Shown: positions 8,606-17,606, counted from the first letter of the stretch. The stretch is DNA of 64,000 bases from Paraburkholderia sabiae (GCF_030412785.1 NZ_CP125295.1:1364001-1428000); one strand, 5' to 3'. Made by a program: numbers and translations. Notes: generated by a model not told the origin, from the sequence alone.

Positions 8606-9646
8606 ATGTGGAGCTACATCCTCAAACGTCTGTTGCTGATGATCCCGACGTTGATCGGCGTGCTCACGCTGACGTTCGCCGTCATCCAGTTCGTGCCGGG
8701 CGGGCCCGTCGAACAGATGGCGCATGAATTGCGGCGCAATGCGGCCGAAGGCGGCATGCCGTTCGGCCTGCGCGCGCACAGCGGCGTCGATGCGCAGCAG
8801 ATGGCACAGCTCAAGGCGCTGTACGGTTTCGACAAGCCGCCGCTCGAACGTTACTGGCTGATGCTCAAGCAGTTCGCTCACTTCGATCTCGGGCAAAGCT
8901 ATTTCCGGCATCAAAGCGTGTGGTCGCTGATCGTGTCGAAGCTGCCCGTGTCGATCAGCATCGGGCTGTGGACGTTCTTCCTGACGTATCTGATATCGGT
9001 GCCGCTTGGCATTGCAAAAGCCGTGCGCAACGGCTCGCGCTTCGACGTCGCGACGAGTCTGATCGTGCTGATCGGCTACGCGATTCCGGGCTTCGTGCTC
9101 GGCGTGCTGCTGCTCGTGCTGTTCGGCGGCGGCACGTTCTTGCAACTGTTTCCGCTGCGCAATCTCACCTCCGATAACTGGGACCAGTTGAGCCTCGTCG
9201 GCAAGGTGCTCGATTATCTGTGGCACATCACGCTGCCGATCGTCGCGTCGGTGGTCGGCAGTTTCGCCGTCGTCACGATGCTCACGAAGAACGCGTTCCT
9301 CGACGAAATCCGCAAGCAGTATGTGCTGACCGCGCGGGCGAAAGGGCTCTCCGAGCGGCGCGTACTGTGGAAGCACGTGTTTCGCAACGCGCTGCTGCCG
9401 CTGATCGTCGGCTTTCCGGCGGCGTTCATCGGCGCGTTCTTCACGGGCAGTCTGCTGATCGAAACGCTGTTTTCGCTCGATGGCCTGGGGCTGCTGTCGT
9501 ACGAGTCCGTGGTGCGGCGCGATTATCCCGTCGTGCTCGGTACGCTTTATCTGTTCACGCTGATCGGGCTCGCGACCAAGCTCATCTCCGATCTCTGCTA
9601 CGTGTGGGTCGATCCCCGCATTCAATTCGAACAACTGGAGCGCTGA
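8606..9646 (+). CDS. yejB: Peptide ABC transporter permease, YejB type
   Basis: A 346-residue inner-membrane permease of the DppB/OppB family. It opens with MWSYILKRLLLMIPTLIGVL, the usual first helix of this family, followed by about five further membrane segments. The cytoplasmic EAA-like loop, which contacts the ATPase, includes YVLTARAKGLSERRVLWKHVFRNALLP. The insertion near residues 30-75 (VEQMAHELRRNAAEGGMPF) is typical of YejB rather than OppB. It begins 57 bp after yejA and ends one base before the TTG start of yejE. Confidence 0.92.
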   Translation: MWSYILKRLLLMIPTLIGVLTLTFAVIQFVPGGPVEQMAHELRRNAAEGGMPFGLRAHSGVDAQQMAQLKALYGFDKPPLERYWLMLKQFAHFDLGQSYFRHQSVWSLIVSKLPVSISIGLWTFFLTYLISVPLGIAKAVRNGSRFDVATSLIVLIGYAIPGFVLGVLLLVLFGGGTFLQLFPLRNLTSDNWDQLSLVGKVLDYLWHITLPIVASVVGSFAVVTMLTKNAFLDEIRKQYVLTARAKGLSERRVLWKHVFRNALLPLIVGFPAAFIGAFFTGSLLIETLFSLDGLGLLSYESVVRRDYPVVLGTLYLFTLIGLATKLISDLCYVWVDPRIQFEQLER

Positions 9647-9647
9647 T

Positions 9648-10751
9648 TTGAGCCGCGTCCGTACAGATGCCGAAGTATCGCGCGCGCAGCCGGTGCGCGC
9701 GTTCGTGTCGCCGTCGCCCGCGCGACGCGTATGGCTGCGCTTCAAGCAGCAGCGCCTCGGCTACTGGAGTCTGATCGTGTTCGTCGTCGCGTTCGCGACG
9801 AGCCTTGCGGCGCCGCTGTGGTTGAACGACAAGCCGCTCGTCGTGCGCTACGACGGCCACTACTATTTCCCGCTCGCGAAGACCTACGCGGAGACGACCT
9901 TCGGCGGCGACTTCCCGACACCCGCCGACTATCTCGATCCGTACATCAAGCATCGTTTCGACGCGCCGGGTAACTTCGCGATCTATCCCGTCAATCGCTA
10001 CTACTACGACACGCTCAACTATTTCTCGAAAGTGCCGAATCCCGCGCCGCCTTCGCGCGACAACTGGCTTGGCACCGACGACCGCGGCCGCGACCTGTTC
10101 GCGCGGCTTGTGTACGGGTTCTGCGTATCCGTCGAATTCGCGCTGGTGCTGACCTTCATCGGCACGATACTCGGCGTGCTGGCGGGCGCCGTGCAAGGTT
10201 ATTTCGGCGGCAAGACGGACATCATCGGGCAACGCCTGATCGAAATCTGGAGTGCGATGCCGGAGTTGTATCTGCTGATCATCTTCGCGTCGATCTTTGA
10301 GCCTGGCTTCATTCTGCTGATCGTGCTGCTGTCGCTGTTCGGCTGGATCGGACTCTCTGACTACGTGCGTGCGGAGTTTCTGCGCAACCGGCAGCAGGAC
10401 TACGTGCGCGCGGCGCGCGCGATGGGTCTGTCGAACTGGCAGATCATCTGGCGGCATGTGCTGCCTAATAGCCTGACGCCCGTCATCACGTTTCTACCGT
10501 TCCGGATGAGCGGCGCGATTCTCGCGCTGACGAGCCTCGACTTTCTCGGCCTCGGCGTGCCGCCGCCGACGCCGAGCCTCGGTGAGCTTCTCGCGCAAGG
10601 CAAGGCGAATCTCGACGCGTGGTGGATTTCCGTCTCGACCTTCGGCGTGCTCGTCGTCACGTTGCTGCTGCTGACGTTCATGGGCGACGCGCTGCGTAAC
10701 GCGCTCGACACGCGCATCTCCGACGCGATGAAGGCGGGAGGCAACCAGTGA
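9648..10751 (+). CDS. yejE: Peptide ABC transporter permease, YejE type
   Basis: A 367-residue second permease of the importer, OppC/DppC family. A cytoplasmic N terminus and first helix (GYWSLIVFVVAFATSLAAPLW) precede a periplasmic domain of about 100 residues containing DNWLGTDDRGRDLFARLVYG, a hallmark of this family. The coupling loop is FLRNRQQDYVRAARAMGLS. The start is a TTG at 9648-9650, one base after the yejB stop, with GGAG at 9637-9640. Its stop overlaps the yejF start by 4 bp, suggesting translational coupling. Confidence 0.92.
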   Translation: MSRVRTDAEVSRAQPVRAFVSPSPARRVWLRFKQQRLGYWSLIVFVVAFATSLAAPLWLNDKPLVVRYDGHYYFPLAKTYAETTFGGDFPTPADYLDPYIKHRFDAPGNFAIYPVNRYYYDTLNYFSKVPNPAPPSRDNWLGTDDRGRDLFARLVYGFCVSVEFALVLTFIGTILGVLAGAVQGYFGGKTDIIGQRLIEIWSAMPELYLLIIFASIFEPGFILLIVLLSLFGWIGLSDYVRAEFLRNRQQDYVRAARAMGLSNWQIIWRHVLPNSLTPVITFLPFRMSGAILALTSLDFLGLGVPPPTPSLGELLAQGKANLDAWWISVSTFGVLVVTLLLLTFMGDALRNALDTRISDAMKAGGNQ

Positions 10752-12367
10752 GCGCGAACCTGAAGCAATACGACGGGCCGCTGCTCGAACTCGATCATCT
10801 CCGCGTGATGTTCGGCAACACGGTTGCCGTCGACGACGTATCGCTCGCGATCGGACGTGGCGAACGAGTCGCGCTGGTCGGCGAATCGGGCTCGGGCAAG
10901 AGCGTGACGGCGCTGTCGATCCTGCGCCTGCTGAACGACGCGCAGACGAGCGGTGCGGTGCGCTTCGACGGCGAAGATCTGCTGATGAAGAGCGAGCGCG
11001 AGATGCGCGGGCTGCGCGGCTCCGATATCGCGATGATCTTCCAGGAGCCGATGACGGCGCTCAATCCGCTGTACACGATCGGCGAGCAGATCGCGGAAAC
11101 CATCGTGATGCACGACGGCGTCAGCGCCGGCGAGGCGCGCAAGCGCGCTGTCGCGTTGCTCGAGCGCACAGGGATTACCGAGCCGGGCAAGCGCGTGAAC
11201 AGCTATCCGCATCAGCTGTCGGGTGGGCAGCGGCAGCGCGCGATGATCGCGATGGCGCTCGCGTGCCGTCCGCGTCTGCTGCTCGCCGACGAACCGACCA
11301 CGGCGCTCGACGTGACGATCCGTGCGCAGATCGTCGAACTGCTGCTCGAATTGCAGCGCGAGGAAGCCGAGAAGCGCGGCATGGCCGTGCTGCTGATCAC
11401 GCACGACCTGAATCTCGTGCGGCACTTCGCGCAACGCGTCGCGGTGATGGAGAAGGGCGTGCTGGTCGAAAGCGGTCCCGTCGAGACGCTGTTCGAGTCG
11501 CCGCAGCATCCGTACACGCAACGTCTGCTGCAAAGCCGGCCGGAGCGCGCGGTGGTACCCGTGCTGCCGATCGCGCCCGTGCTGCTCGACGCGCGCGATG
11601 TCTCCGTCGATTTCAGGACGAAGCTGCCCGGCTTCTCCGGCTGGTTCCGTTCGGGCCACTTTCGCGCCGTAGCGGACGCGACGGTGTCGGTGCGGCAGGG
11701 CGAAACGCTCGGCATCGTCGGCGAATCGGGATCGGGAAAATCGACCTTGGCGATGGCGTTGCTCGGGCTGCAAAAGACTTCGCACGGCGCGATCGAGTTT
11801 CAGGGCAGGGCGCTCGGCAGTTATCGGGGGCGCGAGCAGACGGCGCTGCGCTCGAACATGCAGGTCGTCTTTCAGGATCCTTTTAGTTCACTTTCACCGC
11901 GGCAGACGATCGAGCGGATCGTCGGCGAAGGACTCGCGCTGCACAAGCCGGAACTCGCGCCCGACGCGCGCCGCGACAAGGTCATTTCCGTGCTGCGCGA
12001 AGTGGGGATCGACCGCACGGCGCTGCAGCGTTATCCGCACGAGTTTTCGGGCGGACAGCGGCAGCGCATCGCCATTGCGCGCGCGCTGGTACTGGAGCCG
12101 CGCATCCTGATCCTCGACGAACCGACGAGCGCGCTCGACGTGTCGATCCAGCAACAGGTGTTGAAGCTGCTCGCGGGTTTGCAACGCAAATACAACCTGG
12201 GTTTCGTGTTCATCAGCCACGATCTGGCCGTGATCGGCGCGATGGCGCATCGCGTCGCGGTGATGCAAAACGGGGAGATCGTCGAGACGGGCGAGGTCGA
12301 TCAGATCTTCGCGGAACCGTCCCATCCTTACACGCGAAAGCTGTTGAAAGCAGCGCTCACGACTTGA
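10748..12367 (+). CDS. yejF: Peptide ABC transporter ATP-binding protein, YejF type
   Basis: A 539-residue protein with two complete nucleotide-binding domains in one chain, as expected for YejF, which replaces the separate DppD/DppF pair. The first Walker A is GESGSGKS (residues 45-52) with signature [14 protein letters not shown] and Walker [14 protein letters not shown]. The second has [34 protein letters not shown] and [13 protein letters not shown]. Each half ends with the oligopeptide-transporter extension ([12 protein letters not shown] and [10 protein letters not shown]). The GTG start overlaps the yejE stop in GTGA. It powers import through YejB/YejE. Confidence 0.94.
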   Translation: MSANLKQYDGPLLELDHLRVMFGNTVAVDDVSLAIGRGERVALVGESGSGKSVTALSILRLLNDAQTSGAVRFDGEDLLMKSEREMRGLRGSDIAMIFQEPMTALNPLYTIGEQIAETIVMHDGVSAGEARKRAVALLERTGITEPGKRVNSYPHQLSGGQRQRAMIAMALACRPRLLLADEPTTALDVTIRAQIVELLLELQREEAEKRGMAVLLITHDLNLVRHFAQRVAVMEKGVLVESGPVETLFESPQHPYTQRLLQSRPERAVVPVLPIAPVLLDARDVSVDFRTKLPGFSGWFRSGHFRAVADATVSVRQGETLGIVGESGSGKSTLAMALLGLQKTSHGAIEFQGRALGSYRGREQTALRSNMQVVFQDPFSSLSPRQTIERIVGEGLALHKPELAPDARRDKVISVLREVGIDRTALQRYPHEFSGGQRQRIAIARALVLEPRILILDEPTSALDVSIQQQVLKLLAGLQRKYNLGFVFISHDLAVIGAMAHRVAVMQNGEIVETGEVDQIFAEPSHPYTRKLLKAALTT

Positions 12368-12413
12368 CATTCACCAATTGGGTGCGATTAGTCATTGTAT
12401 TTTTCTATTTGTT

Positions 12414-12442
12414 TTGACTTATAAATACTTACTGGCTAGTAT
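12414..12442 (+). promoter_or_regulatory. Promoter of the NlpC/P60 peptidase gene
   Basis: TTGACT (12414-12419) and TAGTAT (12437-12442) are separated by 17 bp in an AT-rich window unlike the surrounding DNA. Transcription would begin near 12449, leaving a leader of about 79 nt with two small hairpins (CCTG...CAGG near 12462-12479 and CGCGGGCTCCCGCG near 12490-12503). Confidence 0.75.
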
Positions 12443-12527
12443 CGACCAAACTTTTTTCCTAGCCTGTTGATTTTCAGGCAAAAACTACCGCGGGCTCCCG
12501 CGATAACCAAGATCAACCACCAGACCA

Positions 12528-13199
12528 ATGCAGCACCGATATCTAACCCAGGCTTGCACGCGCGTCGTCGCCGGGATGTTCATTGGCGTACTGATGGCCG
12601 CAGCTCCCGGCGCTTTCGCCGATGAAGTAAGCAGCTTTAACCAGAATGCCTCATTTTCGACCTCTTCCGGGTCGAATTCAGTGTCCTCCCCCACACAAGC
12701 CGCTCAAAGCGCCGCCTCGAATTCCGAGAGTGGCGCTCGTTCGTTTCTGTCGGGCATGGCCGGCAAAGCGGGCGACGTCGTAGTCGGCGCGCTCAACATG
12801 ATCGGCGTGCGCTACCGCTGGGGCGGCGATACGCCGGACTCGGGCCTCGATTGCAGCGGCTTTGTGCGCTACGTGTTCCAGGACACGCTGGGCATGGCTC
12901 TGCCGCGCCGCGCAGAAGAAATGAGCCGTGTCGGCGAGAAGGTTCGCGTTTCGGACCTGAAGCCGGGCGATCTCGTGTTCTTCAACACGATGCGCCGTAC
13001 GTTCTCGCACGTCGGCATCTACATCGGCGACAACAAGTTCGTGCATTCGCCGTCGACGGGCAGCACGATCCGAGTCGACGACATGGATGACGGCTACTGG
13101 GAAAAGCGTTTTACGGGCGCGCGCCGTATCGAGTCGACCGTGCCGCAGCAGCAGGAACTGCGTCAGCGCGTAAGCGCGACGATCGGTGGCGGTAACTAA
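12528..13199 (+). CDS. Exported C40-family (NlpC/P60) peptidase
   Basis: A 223-residue cysteine peptidase of the NlpC/P60 fold. Such enzymes usually cut peptide bonds in murein stems (gamma-D-Glu-diaminopimelate). An N-terminal signal sequence (about residues 11-31, ending GAFA) points to export. A Ser/Ala-rich linker of about 45 residues follows. The catalytic domain shows Cys109 in LDCSGFVRYVF, His161 in FSHVGIYIG and a third polar residue, His173, in KFVHSP. There is no SH3 or LysM domain. It has its own promoter behind yejF, so it is not simply part of the importer operon. The ribosome site is poor. Confidence 0.88.
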   Translation: MQHRYLTQACTRVVAGMFIGVLMAAAPGAFADEVSSFNQNASFSTSSGSNSVSSPTQAAQSAASNSESGARSFLSGMAGKAGDVVVGALNMIGVRYRWGGDTPDSGLDCSGFVRYVFQDTLGMALPRRAEEMSRVGEKVRVSDLKPGDLVFFNTMRRTFSHVGIYIGDNKFVHSPSTGSTIRVDDMDDGYWEKRFTGARRIESTVPQQQELRQRVSATIGGGN

Positions 13200-13226
13200 G
13201 ACGATCGTCCGTCTGCAAGTTTCAAA

Positions 13227-13260
13227 CAAAAGGCCCGCTTCGTTCGAAGCGGGCCTTTTG
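13227..13260. terminator. Bidirectional terminator, NlpC/P60 gene and patatin gene
   Basis: A perfect 16-bp inverted repeat (CAAAAGGCCCGCTTCG and its complement) with a 2-base centre and T runs on both strands lies between two convergent genes. Confidence 0.9.
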
Positions 13261-13284
13261 CATTTGACTTGCTGATTTTGCGTG

Positions 13285-14238
13285 TCAGGCTGTCGCCCGC
13301 GCCGATGCCAGTTTGCGCAGCAGTTCGGGCGCGGCGCGCGCGGCGGCTTCCTCGCCCGCCAGAATCGCAGCATTGCGTTGTCCGAAGTCGGTGCCGCTCA
13401 TCGCGTTCAGGTTCGGACGAATCACGACGTCGGCGTATTTGTCGAGTTCGTATGCCTTGATCGTCTGACCCATGATCGTGAACGTCTGCATCAGCACATC
13501 GAACGAGCTTTCCGTGACGGCGGTTTCGGGCCGCGCGGAGATGTCGACGGCGATCACGAAGTCGGCGCCCATCTTCCGGGCAAACGACGCGGGCACCGGG
13601 CTGACCAGACCGCCATCCACGTATTCATGTCCGCCGATTTTCACCGGCTCGAACACCGACGGCACGCTCGACGACGCGCGCACTGCGATGCCCGTATTGC
13701 CGCGCTGGAACAGAATCGGCTGGCCCGTTTTCAGATCCGTTGCGACGACGCCGAGCGGTTTCGCCATCTTTTCGATCGGGCGATTGTCGAGCGTCTTGTT
13801 CAGATAGTTTTGCAGCGCGACGCCTTGCAGAAAGCCGCGCGTGCGAAACGGCATCGCCCAGTCGCTGATCGAAGCTTCGTCCATCGTCAGCGCGAGCTTG
13901 TTGAGCGCGAAGCCGTTCAACCCCGACGCATACAGCGCGCCGACCACCGACCCGGCGCTCGTCCCGCAGATCAGATCGACCTGGATGTTGCGCGCTTCCA
14001 GCGCCTTGATCACGCCGATATGCGCAAACCCACGCGCCGCGCCGCCACCGAGTGCGAGGCCGACGCGCAGCGGACGCTGCGGCTTGATGACGGGCGGCGT
14101 CGGCGGCAGGGCGGCGGTGTTGGGCGTGGGCGCGACATTCTCGGGTTTGCCGCCCGTCGACGCGCAGGCGGACAGGACAGCGGAGGCCGCGGCGATCGAG
14201 AACGTGCGGCGGGACAAACGAGGCGATGACGGTTTCAA
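13285..14238 (-). CDS. Patatin-like phospholipase, predicted lipoprotein
   Basis: A 317-residue patatin-fold serine hydrolase of the RssA/bacterial patatin group. The oxyanion-hole motif GGGAARG is at residues 64-70, the nucleophile elbow GTSAG at 92-96 (Ser94), and the catalytic Asp is in YVDGGLVSP. The N terminus carries twin Arg (SRRTF, residues 9-13) followed by a lipobox, LSAC (Cys25). It is therefore predicted to be exported, possibly by Tat, and lipid-anchored; the localisation is inference. A Pro-rich linker (residues 30-52) precedes the catalytic domain. Substrates are likely phospholipids or acyl esters. Confidence 0.88.
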   Translation of the reverse strand: MKPSSPRLSRRTFSIAAASAVLSACASTGGKPENVAPTPNTAALPPTPPVIKPQRPLRVGLALGGGAARGFAHIGVIKALEARNIQVDLICGTSAGSVVGALYASGLNGFALNKLALTMDEASISDWAMPFRTRGFLQGVALQNYLNKTLDNRPIEKMAKPLGVVATDLKTGQPILFQRGNTGIAVRASSSVPSVFEPVKIGGHEYVDGGLVSPVPASFARKMGADFVIAVDISARPETAVTESSFDVLMQTFTIMGQTIKAYELDKYADVVIRPNLNAMSGTDFGQRNAAILAGEEAAARAAPELLRKLASARATA

Positions 14239-14639
14239 CGAATTCTCCGGCGACGGCGCCGACGTCCATGCGAAAGCGTCGTGCCGCGTGTCTTGCGAGC
14301 GTGATCGCCGGCGGCGATCTTCACGCGCTGCGCCGGGCCAGACGTGAAGCCGAACGGCAGCGCGCGCACATCATAATGCAAAGCGGACACGCGGCGACAA
14401 TCGGCTGAGGAAACCGTCTACACGCGGCATTGCTCGTGCCGGAGCGATGCGCGCCGCAAGCGCGCGGTCCGGTGGAAACGGCTTCGGCGGGTATAATCGG
14501 CACTCTCTTTCTGATCGCGTTCGCGCTGCCGTCGGCTGCTGCTGGTTGCTATTGGCAGTCGCCGGAAGCGAACCGTTTTCGTTGCCGCGCGCGGCATGGC
14601 TGTTTGCCGGCGCCGGCGTCTGTCCTCGAGTTACCGCAC
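14239..14639. promoter_or_regulatory. Divergent intergenic region patatin-gltX with gltX -10 box
   Basis: No gene is seen in these 401 bp. A perfect TATAAT is at 14492-14497, but the matching -35 position (about 14469-14474) is not consensus. If used, it gives gltX a leader of about 136 nt. The rest is GC-rich and featureless by eye. Confidence 0.45.
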
Positions 14640-16049
14640 ATGACCACTCCCGTTCGCACCCGCTTCGCACCGAGCCCCACCGGCTTCATCCACCTCGGCA
14701 ACATTCGTTCTGCGCTGTATCCGTGGGCGTTTGCGCGCAAATCGAAGGGCGTGTTCGTGCTGCGCATCGAGGACACCGACGTCGAGCGATCCACCGAGCA
14801 ATCCGTCGACGCCATTCTCGAAGGCATGCAATGGCTCGGCCTCGATTACGACGAAGGCCCGTTCTACCAGATGCAGCGCATGGACCGTTATCGCGAAGTG
14901 CTCAAGCAGATGCAGGAACAGGGGCTCGTGTATCCGTGCTACATGTCAACGGAAGAACTCGACGCGCTGCGCGAGCGCCAGCGCGCCGCCGGCGAGAAGC
15001 CGCGTTACGACGGCACGTGGCGCCCCGAGCCGGGCAAGGTGCTGCCGACGCCGCCCGCTGGCGTGCAGCCCGTGACGCGCTTCCGTAATCCGCTGACGGG
15101 CGTGGTCGCGTGGGACGATGCCGTGAAGGGCCGAGTCGAAATCTCGAACGAAGAACTCGACGATCTCGTGATCGCGCGTCCGGACGGCACGCCGACGTAC
15201 AACTTCTGCGTGGTCGTCGACGATCTCGACATGAAGATCACGCACGTGATTCGCGGCGACGACCACGTGAACAACACGCCGCGCCAGATCAACATTCTGC
15301 GTGCGCTCGGCGCCGAGCCGCCCGTCTACGCGCACCTGCCGACCGTGCTGAACGAGCAGGGCGAGAAGATGAGCAAGCGTCACGGCGCGATGAGCGTGAT
15401 GGGTTACCGCGACGCCGGCTATCTGCCCGAGGCCGTGCTGAACTATCTGGCGCGCCTCGGCTGGTCGCACGGCGACGCGGAAATCTTCTCGCGCGAACAG
15501 TTGATCGAGTGGTTCGATCTGGATCACCTCGGCAAGTCTCCCGCGCAGTACGACCACAACAAGCTGAACTGGCTGAACAACCACTACATCAAGGAAGCGG
15601 ACAACGCGCGTCTCGCCGAACTGAGCAAGCCGTTCTTCGCGGCGCTCGACATCGACGATGCGACGCTCGCGAAGGGCGCGGATCTCGTCAGCGTGATTGC
15701 GTTGATGAAGGATCGCGCGTCGACGGTGAAGGAGGTCGTCGACAACGCCGCGATGTTCTATCGCGAGCCGAACCCGGAAGCCGATGCGCTCGCGCAGCAC
15801 GTGACGGACGTCGTGCGTCCGGCGCTCGCCGATCTCGCCGCTGCATTGAAGACGTGCGAGTGGACCAAGGAGGGCATCGCCGCCGAATTGAAGGCGACGC
15901 TCGGCGCGCACAAGTTGAAGATGCCGCAACTCGCGATGCCCGTGCGTCTGCTGGTGGCGGGCACGACGCATACGCCGTCCATCGATAGCGTGTTGATGCT
16001 GTTCGGTCGTGACGTGGTCGTGAGCCGTATCGAAAAGGCGCTCGCCTGA
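14640..16049 (+). CDS. gltX: Glutamate--tRNA ligase
   Basis: A 469-residue class I aminoacyl-tRNA synthetase charging tRNA-Glu. The HIGH-type motif appears as HLGN in [19 protein letters not shown] (residues 9-27), normal for GluRS. The KMSKS-type motif is KMSKR near residue 243. The C-terminal anticodon-binding helical domain is intact. Start ATG 14640 ([13 protein letters not shown]) was chosen over an ORF open 70 codons upstream, since GluRS begins just before the FAPSPTG motif. Two tRNA-Glu(UUC) genes, its substrates, lie within 700 bp downstream, followed by tRNA-Asp genes. Confidence 0.97.
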   Translation: MTTPVRTRFAPSPTGFIHLGNIRSALYPWAFARKSKGVFVLRIEDTDVERSTEQSVDAILEGMQWLGLDYDEGPFYQMQRMDRYREVLKQMQEQGLVYPCYMSTEELDALRERQRAAGEKPRYDGTWRPEPGKVLPTPPAGVQPVTRFRNPLTGVVAWDDAVKGRVEISNEELDDLVIARPDGTPTYNFCVVVDDLDMKITHVIRGDDHVNNTPRQINILRALGAEPPVYAHLPTVLNEQGEKMSKRHGAMSVMGYRDAGYLPEAVLNYLARLGWSHGDAEIFSREQLIEWFDLDHLGKSPAQYDHNKLNWLNNHYIKEADNARLAELSKPFFAALDIDDATLAKGADLVSVIALMKDRASTVKEVVDNAAMFYREPNPEADALAQHVTDVVRPALADLAAALKTCEWTKEGIAAELKATLGAHKLKMPQLAMPVRLLVAGTTHTPSIDSVLMLFGRDVVVSRIEKALA

Positions 16050-16140
16050 TTCCTGTCGAATCGAGCAACCGTCGAAGCGGGGCCGCGGACAATGGATTCT
16101 CGGCCTCGCAAAAAAATTGTAGAAAGCGACTCAAGAGGTA

Positions 16141-16169
16141 TTTACAAAGCGAAAATTGCTATCTACAAT
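16141..16169 (+). promoter_or_regulatory. Promoter of the tRNA cluster (tRNA-Ala)
   Basis: TTTACA (16141-16146) and TACAAT (16164-16169) are separated by 17 bp and end 18 bp before the tRNA-Ala 5' end. Confidence 0.75.
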
Positions 16170-16187
16170 CTCGCTTCTGTTCTGCAA

Positions 16188-16263
<76 letters not shown>

Positions 16264-16314
16264 TCAGAGCAGAGTGAAGTCTTCCGGTTAGCTGGAAGTT
16301 GTAGCAAAAAAAGC

Positions 16315-16343
16315 TTCACAAACGGTAGTTAAGCAGTTAGAAT
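16315..16343 (+). promoter_or_regulatory. Second promoter, upstream of the first tRNA-Glu
   Basis: TTCACA (16315-16320) and TAGAAT (16338-16343) have a 17-bp spacer, with the likely start near 16350, about 57 nt before tRNA-Glu. It would let the Glu-Asp units be transcribed independently of tRNA-Ala. Confidence 0.55.
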
Positions 16344-16406
16344 AGCGGTCTTCGCTGCTGATGAATGAAGTTAGCGGCAAGAACGAGACAGATCTGAAAA
16401 GATTAT

Positions 16407-16482
16407 GTCCCCTTCGTCTAGAGGCCTAGGACATCACCCTTTCACGGTGAGTACAGGGGTTCGAATCCCCTAGGGGACGCCA
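16407..16482 (+). tRNA. tRNA-Glu(UUC), copy 1
   Basis: A 76-nt cloverleaf. Acceptor GTCCCCT pairs with AGGGGAC, the anticodon TTC is at 16441-16443, the T arm is GGGGTTCGAATCCCC and CCA is encoded. It is identical to copy 2 at 16702. Confidence 0.97.
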
Positions 16483-16558
16483 AATACTGGCGTTACTTGA
16501 GATTCAAGTGATGCGCTTGCGAGATCTAACCGACGCTCGCGAGTCAGGTAGCAAGACT

Positions 16559-16635
16559 GGAGTGGTAGTTCAGTCGGTTAGAATACCGGCCTGTCACGCC
16601 GGGGGTCGCGGGTTCGAGTCCCGTCCACTCCGCCA
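16559..16635 (+). tRNA. tRNA-Asp(GUC), copy 1
   Basis: A 77-nt cloverleaf. Acceptor GGAGTGG pairs with CCACTCC, the discriminator is G, and CCA is encoded. The anticodon GTC is at 16593-16595. It differs from copy 2 only at acceptor pair 5, T-A here and C-G there. Confidence 0.97.
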
Positions 16636-16640
16636 GATTA

Positions 16641-16665
16641 AGCCCGTTCGGTGAGCGGGCTTTTT
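16641..16665 (+). terminator. Terminator-like hairpin between the two Glu-Asp units
   Basis: AGCCCGTTC pairs with GAGCGGGCT (one G-U) around GGT and is followed by TTTTT. It lies 6 nt after tRNA-Asp copy 1. No clear promoter is visible before tRNA-Glu copy 2, so either read-through is partial or a promoter is missed. Confidence 0.75.
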
Positions 16666-16701
16666 CATTAAAGGTGTAAGCAGTAGTGTGTGAAGTACGT
16701 T

Positions 16702-16777
16702 GTCCCCTTCGTCTAGAGGCCTAGGACATCACCCTTTCACGGTGAGTACAGGGGTTCGAATCCCCTAGGGGACGCCA
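16702..16777 (+). tRNA. tRNA-Glu(UUC), copy 2
   Basis: Identical over all 76 nt to copy 1. The anticodon TTC is at 16736-16738 and CCA is encoded. Confidence 0.97.
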
Positions 16778-16853
16778 AATACTGGCGTTGCTTGAGATTC
16801 AAGTAATGCGCTTGCGAGATCTAACCGACGCTCGCGAGTCAGGTAGCAAGACT

Positions 16854-16930
16854 GGAGCGGTAGTTCAGTCGGTTAGAATACCGGCCTGTCACGCCGGGGG
16901 TCGCGGGTTCGAGTCCCGTCCGCTCCGCCA
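16854..16930 (+). tRNA. tRNA-Asp(GUC), copy 2
   Basis: A 77-nt tRNA with anticodon GTC at 16888-16890. Acceptor GGAGCGG pairs with CCGCTCC. Relative to copy 1, both partners of pair 5 have changed, so the stem is intact. Confidence 0.97.
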
Positions 16931-16936
16931 AAATTG

Positions 16937-16970
16937 AAGCCCGCTGAGTTATCAGCGGGCTTTTTGTTTT
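16937..16970 (+). terminator. Terminator of the tRNA cluster
   Basis: AAGCCCGCTGA and TCAGCGGGCTT pair around GTTA, followed by a T-rich tract, 7 nt after the last tRNA. Confidence 0.88.
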
Positions 16971-17092
16971 CACTTCCCATCCGACGCGAAGACGTTCGGG
17001 ACGAAGCCTGCCTCGTTGTGGGGCAAACAGCCATTGCCAGCGCGGTCCGCCTGTCTTAACGTTGTGCGGACCGACTTTTTCGTCCCCGCGCG

Positions 17093-17557
17093 ATGCTCGA
17101 CCCCACCGACGATCCATCTCCCTTCCATTTGCGCAAGGCCAGCATGGACGACTTCCAGTTCGCCGAGGCGCTGACGCGCAACAACATGGGCGGCTACTAC
17201 CGCCGGCATCATCTCGTGTGGCGCAGCGATCTGTTTCTCGCAAGCTGGCGTGAGTCGGAGAACTTCATTCTCGAAGTGGACGGCGAGCGGATCGGTGTGC
17301 TGCGCATCACCGAAGAGGGCGACTCGCTGCATATCCGCGATGTGCAGATTGCCGAAGGCCATCGGCGGCGCGGCGCGGGCACCTATCTGCTGAATACGTC
17401 GCATCGTTGGGCTCGGGCGCGTGGTCTATCGGAACTGCAACTGCGCGTATTCGTCGATAATCCTGCGGCACGCCTGTATCAGCGGATGGGTTACCGTCTC
17501 GCGGGTCCGAGGCTCGCGCAACTTGGCTCGATCCGGCATATGGCGCGTCGCGTCTAA
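17093..17557 (+). CDS. GNAT-family N-acetyltransferase
   Basis: A 154-residue GNAT-fold protein. The acetyl-CoA-binding motif A is visible as VQIAEGHRRRGAGTYLLN (R-x-x-G-x-G type), followed by ELQLRVFVDNPAARLYQRMGY, which is motif B. Members acetylate amines of small molecules or protein N termini; the substrate cannot be told from the sequence. It starts at ATG 17093 after the tRNA cluster and converges with the AraC-type regulator gene, with a 49-bp gap and no clear terminator. Confidence 0.85.
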   Translation: MLDPTDDPSPFHLRKASMDDFQFAEALTRNNMGGYYRRHHLVWRSDLFLASWRESENFILEVDGERIGVLRITEEGDSLHIRDVQIAEGHRRRGAGTYLLNTSHRWARARGLSELQLRVFVDNPAARLYQRMGYRLAGPRLAQLGSIRHMARRV

Positions 17558-17606
17558 GAGTGTTGCGCGCGCATCGACCGGTCGACGCGAACACACGCGC
17601 CTGACA

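Larger units (their letters stand above)
16407..16930 (+). repeat. Tandem duplication of a tRNA-Glu/tRNA-Asp unit
   Basis: A 229-bp unit (tRNA-Glu, 76-nt spacer, tRNA-Asp) occurs at 16407-16635 and again at 16702-16930. By direct reading the copies differ at only four positions: two in the spacer hairpin and two in the tRNA-Asp acceptor stem. The duplicated block ends exactly at the tRNA-Asp CCA; the 66-bp linker between copies holds a terminator-like hairpin. Confidence 0.93.

Noticed and set aside
17558..17606. Palindromic segment CATCGACCGGTCGACG between the GNAT and AraC-type genes as a terminator.
   Set aside because: It has no T run on either strand; it may only be chance symmetry in GC-rich DNA.
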